Part shown: positions 8,793 to 19,072 of the stretch, in pieces
Layout of the letters: each line of letters begins with the position of its first letter
Position numbering within the stretch: the stretch's first letter is position 1
Origin: Streptomyces sp. NBC_01381
GTDB taxonomy: Bacteria > Actinomycetota > Actinomycetes > Streptomycetales > Streptomycetaceae
Direction of reading: 5' to 3'
DNA length: 64,000 bases
Assembly: GCF_026340305.1 (NCBI RefSeq)
Contig: NZ_JAPEPI010000004.1
Location: 124,001 to 188,000, forward strand
The notes under the pieces: generated by a model
Database searches by the model: none
What the model was told of the DNA's origin: nothing
Seen by the model: only the letters and a program-made list of their open reading frames with translations
Made by a program: the position numbers and the translations under genes

Positions 8793-9920
8793 GTGACCGT
8801 CACTACGTCCTCGGCCTCCCGCGCGGCCGAGATCCTGTCCCGGCCCGTCGCGCTGAACGGCTTGACCGTCCCGAACCGGATCGCGATGGCGCCGATGACG
8901 CGCATGTTCTCCCCGGGCGGCGTTCCGGGCGAGGACGTGCGGTCCTACTACGCCCGTCGCGCCGCCGCGGGCGTGGGCCTGATCGTCACCGAGGGGACGT
9001 ACGTCGGCCACGACTCGGCCGGACAGAGCGACCGTGTGCCGCGGTTCCACGGCGAGGAGCAGCTCGCGGGTTGGGCGAAGGTCGCCGATGACGTGCACGC
9101 GGCGGGCGGCACGATCGTCCCGCAGCTGTGGCACATCGGCATGGTGCGCAAGCAGGGCGAGGCGCCCTACCCCGACGCGCCCGCCGTCGGCCCCTCCGGC
9201 ATCCGCGTCGACGGAACCGAGGGCACCGGCAAGGCGATGACCCGGAGCGACCTGGACGACGTCATCGGCGCCTTCGCCGAGGCCGCCGCGGACGCCGAGC
9301 GCATCGGCTTCGACGGCGTCGAGCTGCACGGCGCCCACGGCTATCTCCTCGACCAGTTCCTGTGGGAGGGGACGAACCGCCGTACCGATGCGTACGGCGG
9401 TGACGCCGTGGCCCGTACGAAGTTCGCGGCGGAGATCGTGGCGGCGGTCCGCGCGGCCGTCTCGCCCGAGTTCCCGGTGATCTTCCGCTACTCGCAGTGG
9501 AAGCAGGAGGCCTACGACGCGCGCCTCGCCGAGACCCCGGAAGAGCTGGAGGCGATCCTGGCCCCGCTCGCCGCGGCGGGCGTCGACGCCTTCCACGCCT
9601 CCACGCGCCGCTACTGGCTCCCGGAGTTCGAAGACTCGGACCTCAACCTGGCGGGCTGGACCAAGAAGCTCACCGGCAGGCCCACCATCACCGTCGGCTC
9701 GGTCGGCCTCGACGGTGACTTCATCCGTGCGTTCGCGGGCGAGGGCGCCGCGCTCGGCAGCATCGACAACCTCCTGGACCGCATGGAGCGCGACGAGTTC
9801 GACATGGTCGCCGTCGGCCGCGCCCTGCTCCAGGACCCGCAGTGGGCGGCGAAGGTCCTGGGGGACCGGACCGCGGAGCTGAAGCCGTACGACGCGGCGG
9901 CGCTGAAGACGCTGAGCTAG
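8793..9920 (+). CDS. Old Yellow Enzyme family NADH:flavin oxidoreductase
   Basis: 375 residues, a standard OYE/YqjM-like TIM-barrel flavoprotein. Visible landmarks are the FMN region RPVALNGLTVPNRIAMAPMTR, the substrate-binding motif HGAHGYLLDQFL near residue 178, RTDAYGG, and the late phosphate-binding VGSVGLDGDF with VAVGRALLQDP. OYEs reduce activated C=C bonds of enones, quinones and nitro compounds using NAD(P)H. Start GTG 8793 follows AGGAG with 8 nt spacing; an earlier in-frame start at 8739 would lie inside the operator region and is rejected. Probably repressed by the divergent MarR protein and induced by electrophiles. Confidence 0.9.
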   Translation: MTVTTSSASRAAEILSRPVALNGLTVPNRIAMAPMTRMFSPGGVPGEDVRSYYARRAAAGVGLIVTEGTYVGHDSAGQSDRVPRFHGEEQLAGWAKVADDVHAAGGTIVPQLWHIGMVRKQGEAPYPDAPAVGPSGIRVDGTEGTGKAMTRSDLDDVIGAFAEAAADAERIGFDGVELHGAHGYLLDQFLWEGTNRRTDAYGGDAVARTKFAAEIVAAVRAAVSPEFPVIFRYSQWKQEAYDARLAETPEELEAILAPLAAAGVDAFHASTRRYWLPEFEDSDLNLAGWTKKLTGRPTITVGSVGLDGDFIRAFAGEGAALGSIDNLLDRMERDEFDMVAVGRALLQDPQWAAKVLGDRTAELKPYDAAALKTLS

Positions 9921-9953
9921 CGCCGCGAGTACGCCGGACCGGGTGAAACGTGC

Positions 9954-9985
9954 AGCGGGCCCAGGGGATCGACCCTGGGCCCGCT
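9954..9985. terminator. Bidirectional terminator
   Basis: A 13-bp perfect stem (AGCGGGCCCAGGG and its complement) around GATCGA, followed by TTT on the plus strand. It separates the convergent OYE and NCS2 permease genes. Confidence 0.8.
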
Positions 9986-9989
9986 TTCG

Positions 9990-11453
9990 TCACTTGACGC
10001 CGAGCAACTGCTCGATCGGGTCGATGGCGAAGTAGACGGCGAACAGCACCGAGACACCCCACAGCAGCCAGTGCACCTCGCGGGCCCGGCCGAGCGCCGT
10101 CTTGATGATGACGTACGCGAGGAAGCCGGCGCCGATGCCGTTGGTGATGGAGTAGGTGAACGGCATGACGGCGATGGTCAGGAACGCCGGGATCGCGATG
10201 TCGTAGCGGTCCCAGTCGATGTGCTTGACCTGCGTCATCATCAGGAAGCCGACGGCGACGAGCGCGGGTGCCGCCGCCTGCATGGGCACGATGGTCAGCA
10301 CCGGGGTGAGGAAGAGGGCGATGGCGAACAGGCCGCCGGTGAAAAGGTTGGCGAAGCCGGTGCGGGCGCCTTCGCCGACACCCGCCGCCGATTCGATGTA
10401 CGTGGTCGCGGAGGAGGCCGACGCGGCACCGCCCGCCACCGCCGCCGCGCCGTCGATGAGCAGCACCCGGCCCAGACCCGGCACCTGGCCCTGCTCGTCG
10501 AGCAGGTCCGCCTCCGCCGTGACACCGACGACCGTGCCCATGGTGTCGAAGAAGTCGGACAGGATGAGCGTGAAGACGAGCAGCAGTACGGTGACGACGC
10601 TGACCTGACCGAAGGCGCCGAACACGTCGAACTTGCCGAGCAGCCCGAAGTCGGGGCTGTCCACGAGGGAGTCCGGCAGCTCGGGCGTGGTCAGGCCCCA
10701 CGTCTTGATGTCCGCCGCCTTGTTCAGGACCAGGGCGAGGACGGTCGTCACGACGATGCTGATGAGGATCGCGCCCCTGACCTTGCGGGCGAGCAGCACG
10801 ATCGTCAGCACGACCCCGAAGCAGAACACGAACATCGGCCAGCCGGTGAGGTTGCCCGTGCCGAGCTGCACCGGCACGGTCGTGTTCGCGGCATCCGGGA
10901 TGCGGGTGACGAACCCGGCGTCGACGAAGCCGATGAACGCGATGAACAGGCCGATGCCGACGCTGATGGCCTGCTTGAGCGGCTGCGGGATGGCATGCAT
11001 GACCGCCTCGCGCAGACCGGTCAGGACCAGCACGCAGATGATGATGCCTTCGAGGACGATCAGGCCCATCGCGTCGTCCCACGTCATCAACGGGGCGAGC
11101 TGGAAGGCGACGACCGCGTTGAGACCGAGTCCGGCCGCGAGCGCGAGCGGGAGGTTGCCGCCGATGCCCATGATGACCGTCATCACGGCGGCCACGAGCG
11201 CGGTGGCCGTGACCAGCTGGGCCGGGTCGAGCTCGGCGCCGGTCTTGTCCTTGGCGCCGCTCAGGATGATCGGGTTGAGCACCAGGATGTACGCCATCGT
11301 GAAGAACGTGGCGAATCCACCGCGTATCTCCCGGCCGTAGGTCGACCCGCGTTCACTGATGCGGAAGTAGCGGTCGAGCGGACCGCTGGGGACACGGGGT
11401 CCGCTGGGTGCCGGGTACGCGTCGTGCGGAGCGCCGGTCGCGCTGGGTTTCAT
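9990..11453 (-). CDS. NCS2-family (AzgA-like) purine permease
   Basis: 487 residues with about 12-14 membrane segments. It begins with the AzgA/GhxP-type N-terminus GLDRYFRISERGSTYGREIRGG-like region and FFTMAYILVLNP. Further landmarks are GLGLNAVVAF, the family motif in DFFDTMGTVVGVTAEA, and ASSATTYIESAAGVGEGARTG. These features define the adenine/guanine/hypoxanthine group of nucleobase:cation symporters rather than the uracil or xanthine branch; exact substrate remains inferred. The start at 11453 (MKPSATGAP) is chosen over 11513 because CTGGAGAG precedes it. A divergent HTH gene lies upstream. Confidence 0.88.
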   Translation of the reverse strand: MKPSATGAPHDAYPAPSGPRVPSGPLDRYFRISERGSTYGREIRGGFATFFTMAYILVLNPIILSGAKDKTGAELDPAQLVTATALVAAVMTVIMGIGGNLPLALAAGLGLNAVVAFQLAPLMTWDDAMGLIVLEGIIICVLVLTGLREAVMHAIPQPLKQAISVGIGLFIAFIGFVDAGFVTRIPDAANTTVPVQLGTGNLTGWPMFVFCFGVVLTIVLLARKVRGAILISIVVTTVLALVLNKAADIKTWGLTTPELPDSLVDSPDFGLLGKFDVFGAFGQVSVVTVLLLVFTLILSDFFDTMGTVVGVTAEADLLDEQGQVPGLGRVLLIDGAAAVAGGAASASSATTYIESAAGVGEGARTGFANLFTGGLFAIALFLTPVLTIVPMQAAAPALVAVGFLMMTQVKHIDWDRYDIAIPAFLTIAVMPFTYSITNGIGAGFLAYVIIKTALGRAREVHWLLWGVSVLFAVYFAIDPIEQLLGVK

Positions 11454-11797
11454 CAACTCTCCAGGATGTGCGCATGACTTGGGAGCGCATGGAGCGTGCG
11501 CGGGTGAACGCATCCGGAATCAGGGGACTGTTGGATGAACATCCGACTCCGTCGTCGGCGGCGTGATGCGCGAACGCACATGCGAAGCGCTGTGGATCAT
11601 ACGGACGGATGGTCGGCGATGCGCGCTCGATTGCCCCGAAGTGGCAATGGTTGCAAGGACGTTATGGAGGTTCTGCGGCTACACCCCGCGCCCGCTGGAT
11701 GTATGCACGAAAACTGCCCCTGGATCTATGCACTAAATGTGGGGTCTGTGGAACGCACAGTAGCCAAATCGATCATCTGTCTCTATTATCCCGGGCT
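11454..11797. promoter_or_regulatory. 344-bp intergenic region between purine permease and HTH gene
   Basis: No gene is convincing here. It holds a GGATG-AA-CATCC palindrome with extra flanking pairs (11530-11547), a possible operator for the permease. At its right end TATTAT (11784-11789) is a good -10 for the HTH gene; initiation would fall on or next to its GTG codon, so that mRNA may be leaderless. Confidence 0.45.
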
Positions 11798-12493
11798 GTG
11801 CCTGGTCCCCCCTCCCATGACCCGCCCCCGCCCTTCGACGCCGGTGCCGCGCGCCGCATCCGCGAGTCCCTCGGCATGGCCCCCGGCCATGTCGCGCACG
11901 GGATGCGCGCCTCGTTCGGCATGGGGCACATCACCCCCGACACGATCGCCGCGTGGGAACGCGGGATCGCCGCGCCCAACCCGGGCGAACTCGCCGCACT
12001 CGCCGCGGTGCTGTGGTGCGAGCCGACCCAACTCATCGGTACACCCCGTGCGTTGAGGGAGCATCGGCTGATCCGCGGCTATGCCGCCGTCGATGTCGCC
12101 CGTGCGGTCGGCATGGACACCGCCGAATACGATGCCGCCGAGCGCACGGGCGTATGGACGGGTGACGCGCGCCAGTCAGGAGCGCTGGCGTCCGTGCTCG
12201 GGCTCTCCGTACGCGACCGTCTCGCGGTCACGGGCGGGAACGGCCGCCTGGCCGAACTGCTCGGCGAGGCGGTCAGCACCCGCTGGCAGGCGCACTCCCG
12301 AGCCCTTGCGAAACTGACGGGTATCGACCGAAAGATGCTCGAAGCACCGCTGCGCTTGATGCACCAGGAGTACCAGAACCTGATGACCGCGACCTTGAGC
12401 CGGGGGATGGTCGGCAAGTCCGCGTCCGGCGAGCAGGGCCGGGCCTATCTGGAGCAGATCGTCGACCGCTTCTGGTCACTGTTGAACATGTGA
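11798..12493 (+). CDS. Helix-turn-helix DNA-binding protein
   Basis: About 231 residues. The N-terminal half contains an XRE-like HTH (IRESLGMAPGHVAHGMRASFGMGHITPDTIAAWERG), and a second repeat-like region follows (LIRGYAAVDVARAVGMDTAEYDAAERTG). The C-terminal part is helical (AHSRALAKLTGIDRKMLEAPLRLMH). I recognise it as a Streptomyces regulator type often next to NCS2 permeases, but no function is established. Start GTG 11798 has no ribosome binding site and lies 9 bp after a TATTAT -10 element. The open frame continues upstream to 11609, but that part has untypical composition and is not counted. Confidence 0.7.
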   Translation: MPGPPSHDPPPPFDAGAARRIRESLGMAPGHVAHGMRASFGMGHITPDTIAAWERGIAAPNPGELAALAAVLWCEPTQLIGTPRALREHRLIRGYAAVDVARAVGMDTAEYDAAERTGVWTGDARQSGALASVLGLSVRDRLAVTGGNGRLAELLGEAVSTRWQAHSRALAKLTGIDRKMLEAPLRLMHQEYQNLMTATLSRGMVGKSASGEQGRAYLEQIVDRFWSLLNM

Positions 12494-12513
12494 CGGCGGC
12501 CGAGCGCATCGAG

Positions 12514-13641
12514 CTACCCCCTCATCGCCGCCGACCGCATCTGACCCCCGGCCGCCCGCAAGGTGAGCTCCGAGTCGGTGGCCACGCAGGGACGGAACCC
12601 CGTGGCGATCCGGTCGAGGAGGGCGCGCAGCCACCCGGCGTCCTCCGATGAGGCGTGGCGCAGACACATGCGCCGGGACTGCAGCGGGACGATGCGCAGC
12701 TCGACGAGCCGGCCCGTGCCGGGTTCAAGTGAGGCCAGATAGAGGAGCCGCAGGTCGTCGCGGTACTCCTCGTACCCGGTGATGCCCTCGTAGTCATTGA
12801 TGAAATCGCCGCAGCCGTACAGGACGAGCTTGCCCCGGTACGTCTCCAGGGGGCGAGGGTGGTGCGATGAGTGGCCGTGCACGACATCCGCTCCGGCGTC
12901 GATCAGGGCGTGCGCGAAGGCGACTTGGTCCCGGGGCACCCGGTACCCCCAGTTGGAGCCCCAGTGGACCGAGACCATCGCGATGTCGCCCGGACGCTTG
13001 GTCCGCCGTACGCGGTCGGCCACTTCGGCAGCGGCGGCGTCGGACGCGCCGGCCACGAAGCTCACCCCGCTGCGGTCTTCGGCCGCCGCCCAGCCGTACG
13101 GAACGCCGCTGGACGGCATGCCGAAGGCGAAGACCAGGAGCCGGTGGTTTCCGTCGAGCGGGACGATCGCCGGGCGGCTCGCCGCGTCTGCGTCCTGGCC
13201 CGCGCCGGCCGTCCGCAGCCGTGCGTCGGCCAGTGAGTCGAGCGTCTCCGTCAGCCCGCTGCGGCCGAAGTCAAGGACGTGATTGTTGGCCAGGACGCAG
13301 ACGTCGGGCCGGGCGGCCGCCAGGCAGGGGACGTTGCCGGGATGCATCCGGTAGTGGATGCCCTTGCCCGGCGTGAACGAGCCTCCGCGCGTGACGCTGG
13401 TCTCCAGGTTGATGACACGGGCGTCGGGCGCGGCCGCCGCAAGGACCTCCAGCGCGTCTCCCCAGGGCCACGCGAAGTCGACCGGCCGCCGGATGGGCCC
13501 GTTCACCGCCTCCGCCAGGGCGACGTAACCGTTGGCGTCCCGCACATATCGCTCGCGCAGCTCCGGGTCGCCGGGGTGCGGCAGTATCTGGTCCACACCA
13601 CGGCCGAGCATGACGTCGCCGCAGACGAACAGCGTGGTCAT
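12514..13641 (-). CDS. CapA-family metallophosphoesterase-like protein
   Basis: 375 residues. The CapA/PgsA pattern is clear: FVCGDVMLGRGVD at the N-terminus, INLETSVT, LANNHVLDFG, VHWGSNWGY, and HGHSSHHPRPLE, which supply the His/Asp/Asn metal ligands of the calcineurin-like fold. PgsA/CapA proteins take part in poly-gamma-glutamate capsule synthesis, but no capB/capC is near, so this is a lone homologue, possibly a cytosolic phosphoesterase. There is no signal peptide. The gene follows the PP2C phosphatase by 39 bp on the same strand and is probably co-transcribed with it. Confidence 0.85.
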   Translation of the reverse strand: MTTLFVCGDVMLGRGVDQILPHPGDPELRERYVRDANGYVALAEAVNGPIRRPVDFAWPWGDALEVLAAAAPDARVINLETSVTRGGSFTPGKGIHYRMHPGNVPCLAAARPDVCVLANNHVLDFGRSGLTETLDSLADARLRTAGAGQDADAASRPAIVPLDGNHRLLVFAFGMPSSGVPYGWAAAEDRSGVSFVAGASDAAAAEVADRVRRTKRPGDIAMVSVHWGSNWGYRVPRDQVAFAHALIDAGADVVHGHSSHHPRPLETYRGKLVLYGCGDFINDYEGITGYEEYRDDLRLLYLASLEPGTGRLVELRIVPLQSRRMCLRHASSEDAGWLRALLDRIATGFRPCVATDSELTLRAAGGQMRSAAMRG

Positions 13642-13680
13642 GCGGGCTCTCCCTGGGGTGTCGTGGGGTCGATGAGCCGA

Positions 13681-14433
13681 TTAGTCGACGATGCCGATCA
13701 GCGCGAGGGTGATGTTGTCGGGGCCGCCGGCCTCGATGGCGGACTTCCACAGTCCGAAGGCCGCCCGCCCGCCGTCCTGGGCCCGCAGCACCTCGTCGAT
13801 CGTTTCCTCGGGCACGGGGTCGGTCAGGCCGTCGGTGCACACCAAGTAGCGTCGCCCCGTGGTGAGGGGCGTCGTGCTGATGTGCGGAGTGATCGCGGTG
13901 AACCGCGGAGCGCCGCCGAGCGACTGCGTGACGATCGACGTGGTGCGCCGGCCGGGCTCCGGTGCCGGGCTGTCGTCGACGCTCATCCGGTGCAGCGCCG
14001 CATGGCCGCCGCTCACGTCGAGCACTCTGCTGTCACCGACGTTGAACACAAGCAGTTCCGTCGGGAGGACCACGACCCCCGCGACCGTCGTCCCCATGGT
14101 GATCAGCTCCGGGTCGCCGTCGGCCACCGCGTACACGGAGTGATTGCAGGCGTCCAGTGCGTCACGCACGGCTTGTTCGCTGTCCAGGGTGGGTCCGAGC
14201 GAAGCCAGGTGCCGGACGACGAGGCTGCTGGCGACCTCGCCGGCCGGCTGGCCGCCGATGCCGTCGGCGACCGCCACGACGAGCGGCGTACCGAGCGGGA
14301 ACCCCAGCGTCTGCGGGTTCTCGGTCACGGTTCCGCACAGCGTCCATGGCCCGACGGCCAGACTGTCCTCGTTGTGATCGCGCATGAGCCCCGGGTGGCT
14401 CAGGGCGGTGACCGTTACGTACGGCATCTCCAT
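13681..14433 (-). CDS. PP2C-type Ser/Thr protein phosphatase
   Basis: 250 residues, a minimal PP2C (PstP-like) domain with no membrane anchor. Metal-binding motifs are visible in order: RDHNEDS, VADGIGG, VGDSRV, CTDGLTD and the closing GGPDNITL. It should dephosphorylate phospho-Ser/Thr proteins with Mn2+/Mg2+. The start at 14433 (MEMPYVTVT) has GGAGAGG upstream; the next Met at 14427 is the alternative. It is divergent from the phosphoribosyltransferase-hydrolase gene, with a long inverted repeat between them, and is followed by capA in an apparent two-gene operon. Confidence 0.87.
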   Translation of the reverse strand: MEMPYVTVTALSHPGLMRDHNEDSLAVGPWTLCGTVTENPQTLGFPLGTPLVVAVADGIGGQPAGEVASSLVVRHLASLGPTLDSEQAVRDALDACNHSVYAVADGDPELITMGTTVAGVVVLPTELLVFNVGDSRVLDVSGGHAALHRMSVDDSPAPEPGRRTTSIVTQSLGGAPRFTAITPHISTTPLTTGRRYLVCTDGLTDPVPEETIDEVLRAQDGGRAAFGLWKSAIEAGGPDNITLALIGIVD

Positions 14434-14463
14434 CCCGCCTCTCCGCCAGGGCGGGCGCTTTCC

Positions 14464-14526
14464 GCACCTCCATTGTCGCGCCGTGTGCCGCCGCGGGCGC
14501 GGTCGGAGCGCGACAATGGAAGGTGC
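14464..14526. repeat. Bulged 17-18 bp inverted repeat between divergent PP2C and PRT genes
   Basis: GCACCTCCATTGTCGCGC (14464-14481) pairs with GCGCGACAATGGAAGGTGC (14508-14526) apart from one bulged A. The right arm contains the ATG (14516-14518) of the phosphoribosyltransferase frame. Confidence 0.6.
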
Positions 14527-16633
14527 CGAACGAGATGGGGCGAACACTGTGCTGTTCAGCGACCGTGTGGATGCCGGGCGCCGCCTGGCCGGAGCGGTGC
14601 GGCACCTGCGGAAGGAAAGGCCGGTCGTCCTGGGCCTGCCCAGAGGCGGCCTACCGGTGGCCTTCGAGGTGGCGCGGGCGCTCGGCGCCCCGCTCGATGT
14701 GATCGTGGTCCGCAAGCTCGGCGTCCCCTACCAGCCGGAACTGGGCTTCGGGGCGATCGGCGAAGGCGGCGTACGCGTCATCAGTGAGGAGATCGTGCGC
14801 CACTGCGGCATCCGGCCCGCGGAGCGCGCCGCGGTCGAGCGCCGGGAGGAACAGGAGCTGCTGCGGCGGGCGCGGCGGTACCGCGACGGGCGGCCTCGGA
14901 CGGCGGTCGAGGGCCGCACGGTGATCGTGGTGGACGACGGGATCGCGACCGGCGCCACGGCCGCTGCCGCCTGCCGGGTCGCACGGGCACAGGGCGCGGC
15001 CCGCGTGGTGCTCGCCGTGCCGACCGCTCCGGCGGACACGCTGGACCGGCTGCGCGAGGTGGCGGATGAAGTGGTGTGCCTGGCCGCGCCGGACCTGTTC
15101 GGCTCCGTGGGCCAGTGGTACCGGGACTTCTCGCAGACCACCGACGAGGAAGTGATCGCATACCTGGCGCAGGCCGCCCGGTCCCGACCCGTCGAGGCCG
15201 AGGTTGAGGTCGAGGTCGACGCGGGCGGTATCGGTCTTGTCGGAGACCTCGCTCTGCCGGAGGGCGCCCGCGCGGTGGTGATGTTCGCCCACGGCTCCGG
15301 CAGCAGCAGGCACAGCCCGCGCAACCGGTCGGTGGCGTCGGCCCTGCGCGCGGCGGGCCTCGGCACGCTCCTCTTCGACCTGCTGACTCCCGCCGAGGAG
15401 GGCGACCGGGCGAACGTCTTCGACATCGACACGCTGGCCGCGCGGCTGTCGGGGGCCACCCGCTGGCTGCGGCAGCGCGAGTCCTTGGCGATCGGCTACT
15501 TCGGAGCCAGCACGGGGGCCGCGGCGGCGCTGCGGGCAGCCGCTGACGATGCGGCCGATGACACGGCTGTCGGCGCCGTGGTCTCCCGGGGCGGCAGGCC
15601 CGATCTCGCCGCGCCCCGCCTCGGCGACGTACGCGCACCGACCCTGCTGATCGTCGGCGGGCACGACCCGATGGTGGTCGACCTCAACCGTGCCGCCCAG
15701 GCGGAACTGCGCTGCGAGAACCGGCTCGAGATCGTCCCGGGGGCCACGCACCTCTTCGAGGAACCCGGAGCCCTGGACCAGGTGGCCGACCTGGCCAGGG
15801 ACTGGTTCATCGGACACCTGACAGCAAAGGACGGTCGGCCCGGTGTCGGCGGCCCCGGCGTGCCGGAACAGCCGCACGGGCACCGTGAGTTACCCGGCGC
15901 ACTCCGGGCACAGCCCTCGATAGGTCACCTCGACATCGGACACCTGGAAGCCGAACCGTTCGGAGGGCGGCAGCGCCGTCAGCGGGTCGCCGTCGGGATG
16001 TACGTCCCGGATGGCGCCGCAGCCGGAGCAGATCAGGTGCTGGTGCGGATGGTGGGCGTTCGGGTCGTAACGCTTGGCGCGGCCGTCGGTGGCCACTTCG
16101 ATCACTTCGCCGAGCGAGACGAGCTCACCGAGGGTGTTGTAGACGGTGGCGCGGGAGATCTCCGGCAGCCGGGCGGTGGCGCGCGCGAGCACCTCGTCCG
16201 CGGTGAAATGGACGTGTTCGCCGTCGAGCACCTCGGCGACCACCCGGCGCTGAGCGGTCATCCGCCAGCCACGTCCGCGGAGCCGTTCGAGCAGGTCGCT
16301 CATGTCCACCAGCCTAACTTTGCGTCGTTGAGCATCGTCCGACGAATGAATCCGTACGGCGCCCTGTCTGTCGTATTGACTTGGACTTGGTCCATCGTAG
16401 GATCGGATCCGGCCGACAGCCAAGGGACAGGGCAACAGCAGGGAAAAGCGCGTGACTTCAGCAGACGGGTCCGCTCGACGCGGCATCCGGCGCACCGCTC
16501 GCCGACCATCGGTACGGCGAGCAGGCGGGAGTCCTCGGCCTGGAGCCGTTCGAGGACCAGATCCTGCTGGAGAAACCTGCCCCCGTCGACCCCGAGCGCA
16601 TCGTCCGTGTGCGCGCCGGTGCCCGGTCGGTGA
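14516..16633 (+). CDS. Phosphoribosyltransferase-hydrolase fusion with antisense run-on
   Basis: The first about 215 residues are a PRT-fold domain with the PRPP loop VVDDGIATGATAAAA near 138-152. A dienelactone-hydrolase-like domain follows: FAHGSGSSRHSPRN, nucleophile elbow YFGASTGAAA, GGHDPMV and GATHLFEEPG. This two-domain protein is widespread in actinobacteria (the Mycobacterium Rv0571c type, about 440 aa). Homology ends near base 15830, yet no stop occurs until 16633, so the frame runs antisense across the whole Fur gene. A TGA one frame away at 15819-15821 suggests a 1-base indel near the natural end. Start ATG 14516 has GGAG 7 nt upstream; GTG 14549 is the alternative. Confidence 0.75.
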   Translation: MEGAERDGANTVLFSDRVDAGRRLAGAVRHLRKERPVVLGLPRGGLPVAFEVARALGAPLDVIVVRKLGVPYQPELGFGAIGEGGVRVISEEIVRHCGIRPAERAAVERREEQELLRRARRYRDGRPRTAVEGRTVIVVDDGIATGATAAAACRVARAQGAARVVLAVPTAPADTLDRLREVADEVVCLAAPDLFGSVGQWYRDFSQTTDEEVIAYLAQAARSRPVEAEVEVEVDAGGIGLVGDLALPEGARAVVMFAHGSGSSRHSPRNRSVASALRAAGLGTLLFDLLTPAEEGDRANVFDIDTLAARLSGATRWLRQRESLAIGYFGASTGAAAALRAAADDAADDTAVGAVVSRGGRPDLAAPRLGDVRAPTLLIVGGHDPMVVDLNRAAQAELRCENRLEIVPGATHLFEEPGALDQVADLARDWFIGHLTAKDGRPGVGGPGVPEQPHGHRELPGALRAQPSIGHLDIGHLEAEPFGGRQRRQRVAVGMYVPDGAAAGADQVLVRMVGVRVVTLGAAVGGHFDHFAERDELTEGVVDGGAGDLRQPGGGAREHLVRGEMDVFAVEHLGDHPALSGHPPATSAEPFEQVAHVHQPNFASLSIVRRMNPYGALSVVLTWTWSIVGSDPADSQGTGQQQGKARDFSRRVRSTRHPAHRSPTIGTASRRESSAWSRSRTRSCWRNLPPSTPSASSVCAPVPGR
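15890..16303 (-). CDS. Fur-family peroxide/metal-responsive repressor (CatR/FurA-like)
   Basis: 137 residues, normal Fur length. The winged helix reads RMTAQRRVVAEVLDGEHVHFTADEV and ISRATVYNTLGELVSLG. The metal site is HHPHQHLIC, and two zinc-type Cys pairs are present, CSGC and CPEC, as in PerR/FurA proteins. It should repress catalase-type genes and be released on oxidation by peroxide. It faces the catalase remnant and katG across a shared intergenic region, the Streptomyces catR-catA or furA-katG type of context. The start at 16303 (MSDLLERLRG) is fixed by homology; the open frame upstream is spurious. The whole gene is overlapped antisense by the preceding open frame. Confidence 0.87.
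   Translation of the reverse strand: MSDLLERLRGRGWRMTAQRRVVAEVLDGEHVHFTADEVLARATARLPEISRATVYNTLGELVSLGEVIEVATDGRAKRYDPNAHHPHQHLICSGCGAIRDVHPDGDPLTALPPSERFGFQVSDVEVTYRGLCPECAG
16376..16403 (+). promoter_or_regulatory. Catalase-type promoter with central palindrome
   Basis: TTGACT (16376-16381), 16-bp spacer, TAGGAT (16398-16403). The spacer holds the 13-bp palindrome TGGACTTGGTCCA (16382-16394), a likely operator for the divergent Fur-family repressor. It precedes the catalase remnant and could now drive katG. Confidence 0.6.
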
Positions 16634-16690
16634 CCACCCCGCCTTCGGCGGCCCGTGCCCCGACCTATGTACCACTCCGCAGTTCTTGAG
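16452..16690 (+). pseudogene. Decayed 5' remnant of a monofunctional catalase gene (catA type)
   Basis: A GTG at 16452 follows AGGGA (good spacing) and starts a frame that soon goes wrong. One frame over (frame of base 16456) the translation gives TGPLDAASGAPLAD, then LEPFEDQILLEK and DPERI. This is the N-terminal signature of Streptomyces catalase A, as I recall it (GPLTTEAGAPVAD, then DQxLLEK and RERIPERVVHARG). Similarity fades after about base 16610 and a TGA closes the frame at 16688-16690. So a catalase gene has lost all but its promoter, ribosome binding site and about 50 codons, with at least one frameshift. Confidence 0.65.
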
Positions 16691-16722
16691 CTTTGTGATC
16701 CGCCCCGTCCGGAAGGATTCCC

Positions 16723-18954
<2,232 letters not shown>

Positions 18955-18967
18955 GGCGTAGAGGACG

Positions 18968-19009
18968 ACGGCGTCCGGTCCGGCCCCCGTGGGCCGGACC
19001 GGACGCCGT
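18968..19009 (+). terminator. Strong terminator after katG
   Basis: An 18-bp perfect stem (18969-18986 with 18991-19008, 4-nt loop CCGT), extended by an A-T pair, followed by TTCT. Confidence 0.85.
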
Positions 19010-19072
19010 TCTGCGTGCAGGCGGTGACAGGAGGCGCCGTACGATCACCGAAGGCACGACAGAGGAGGCCCG

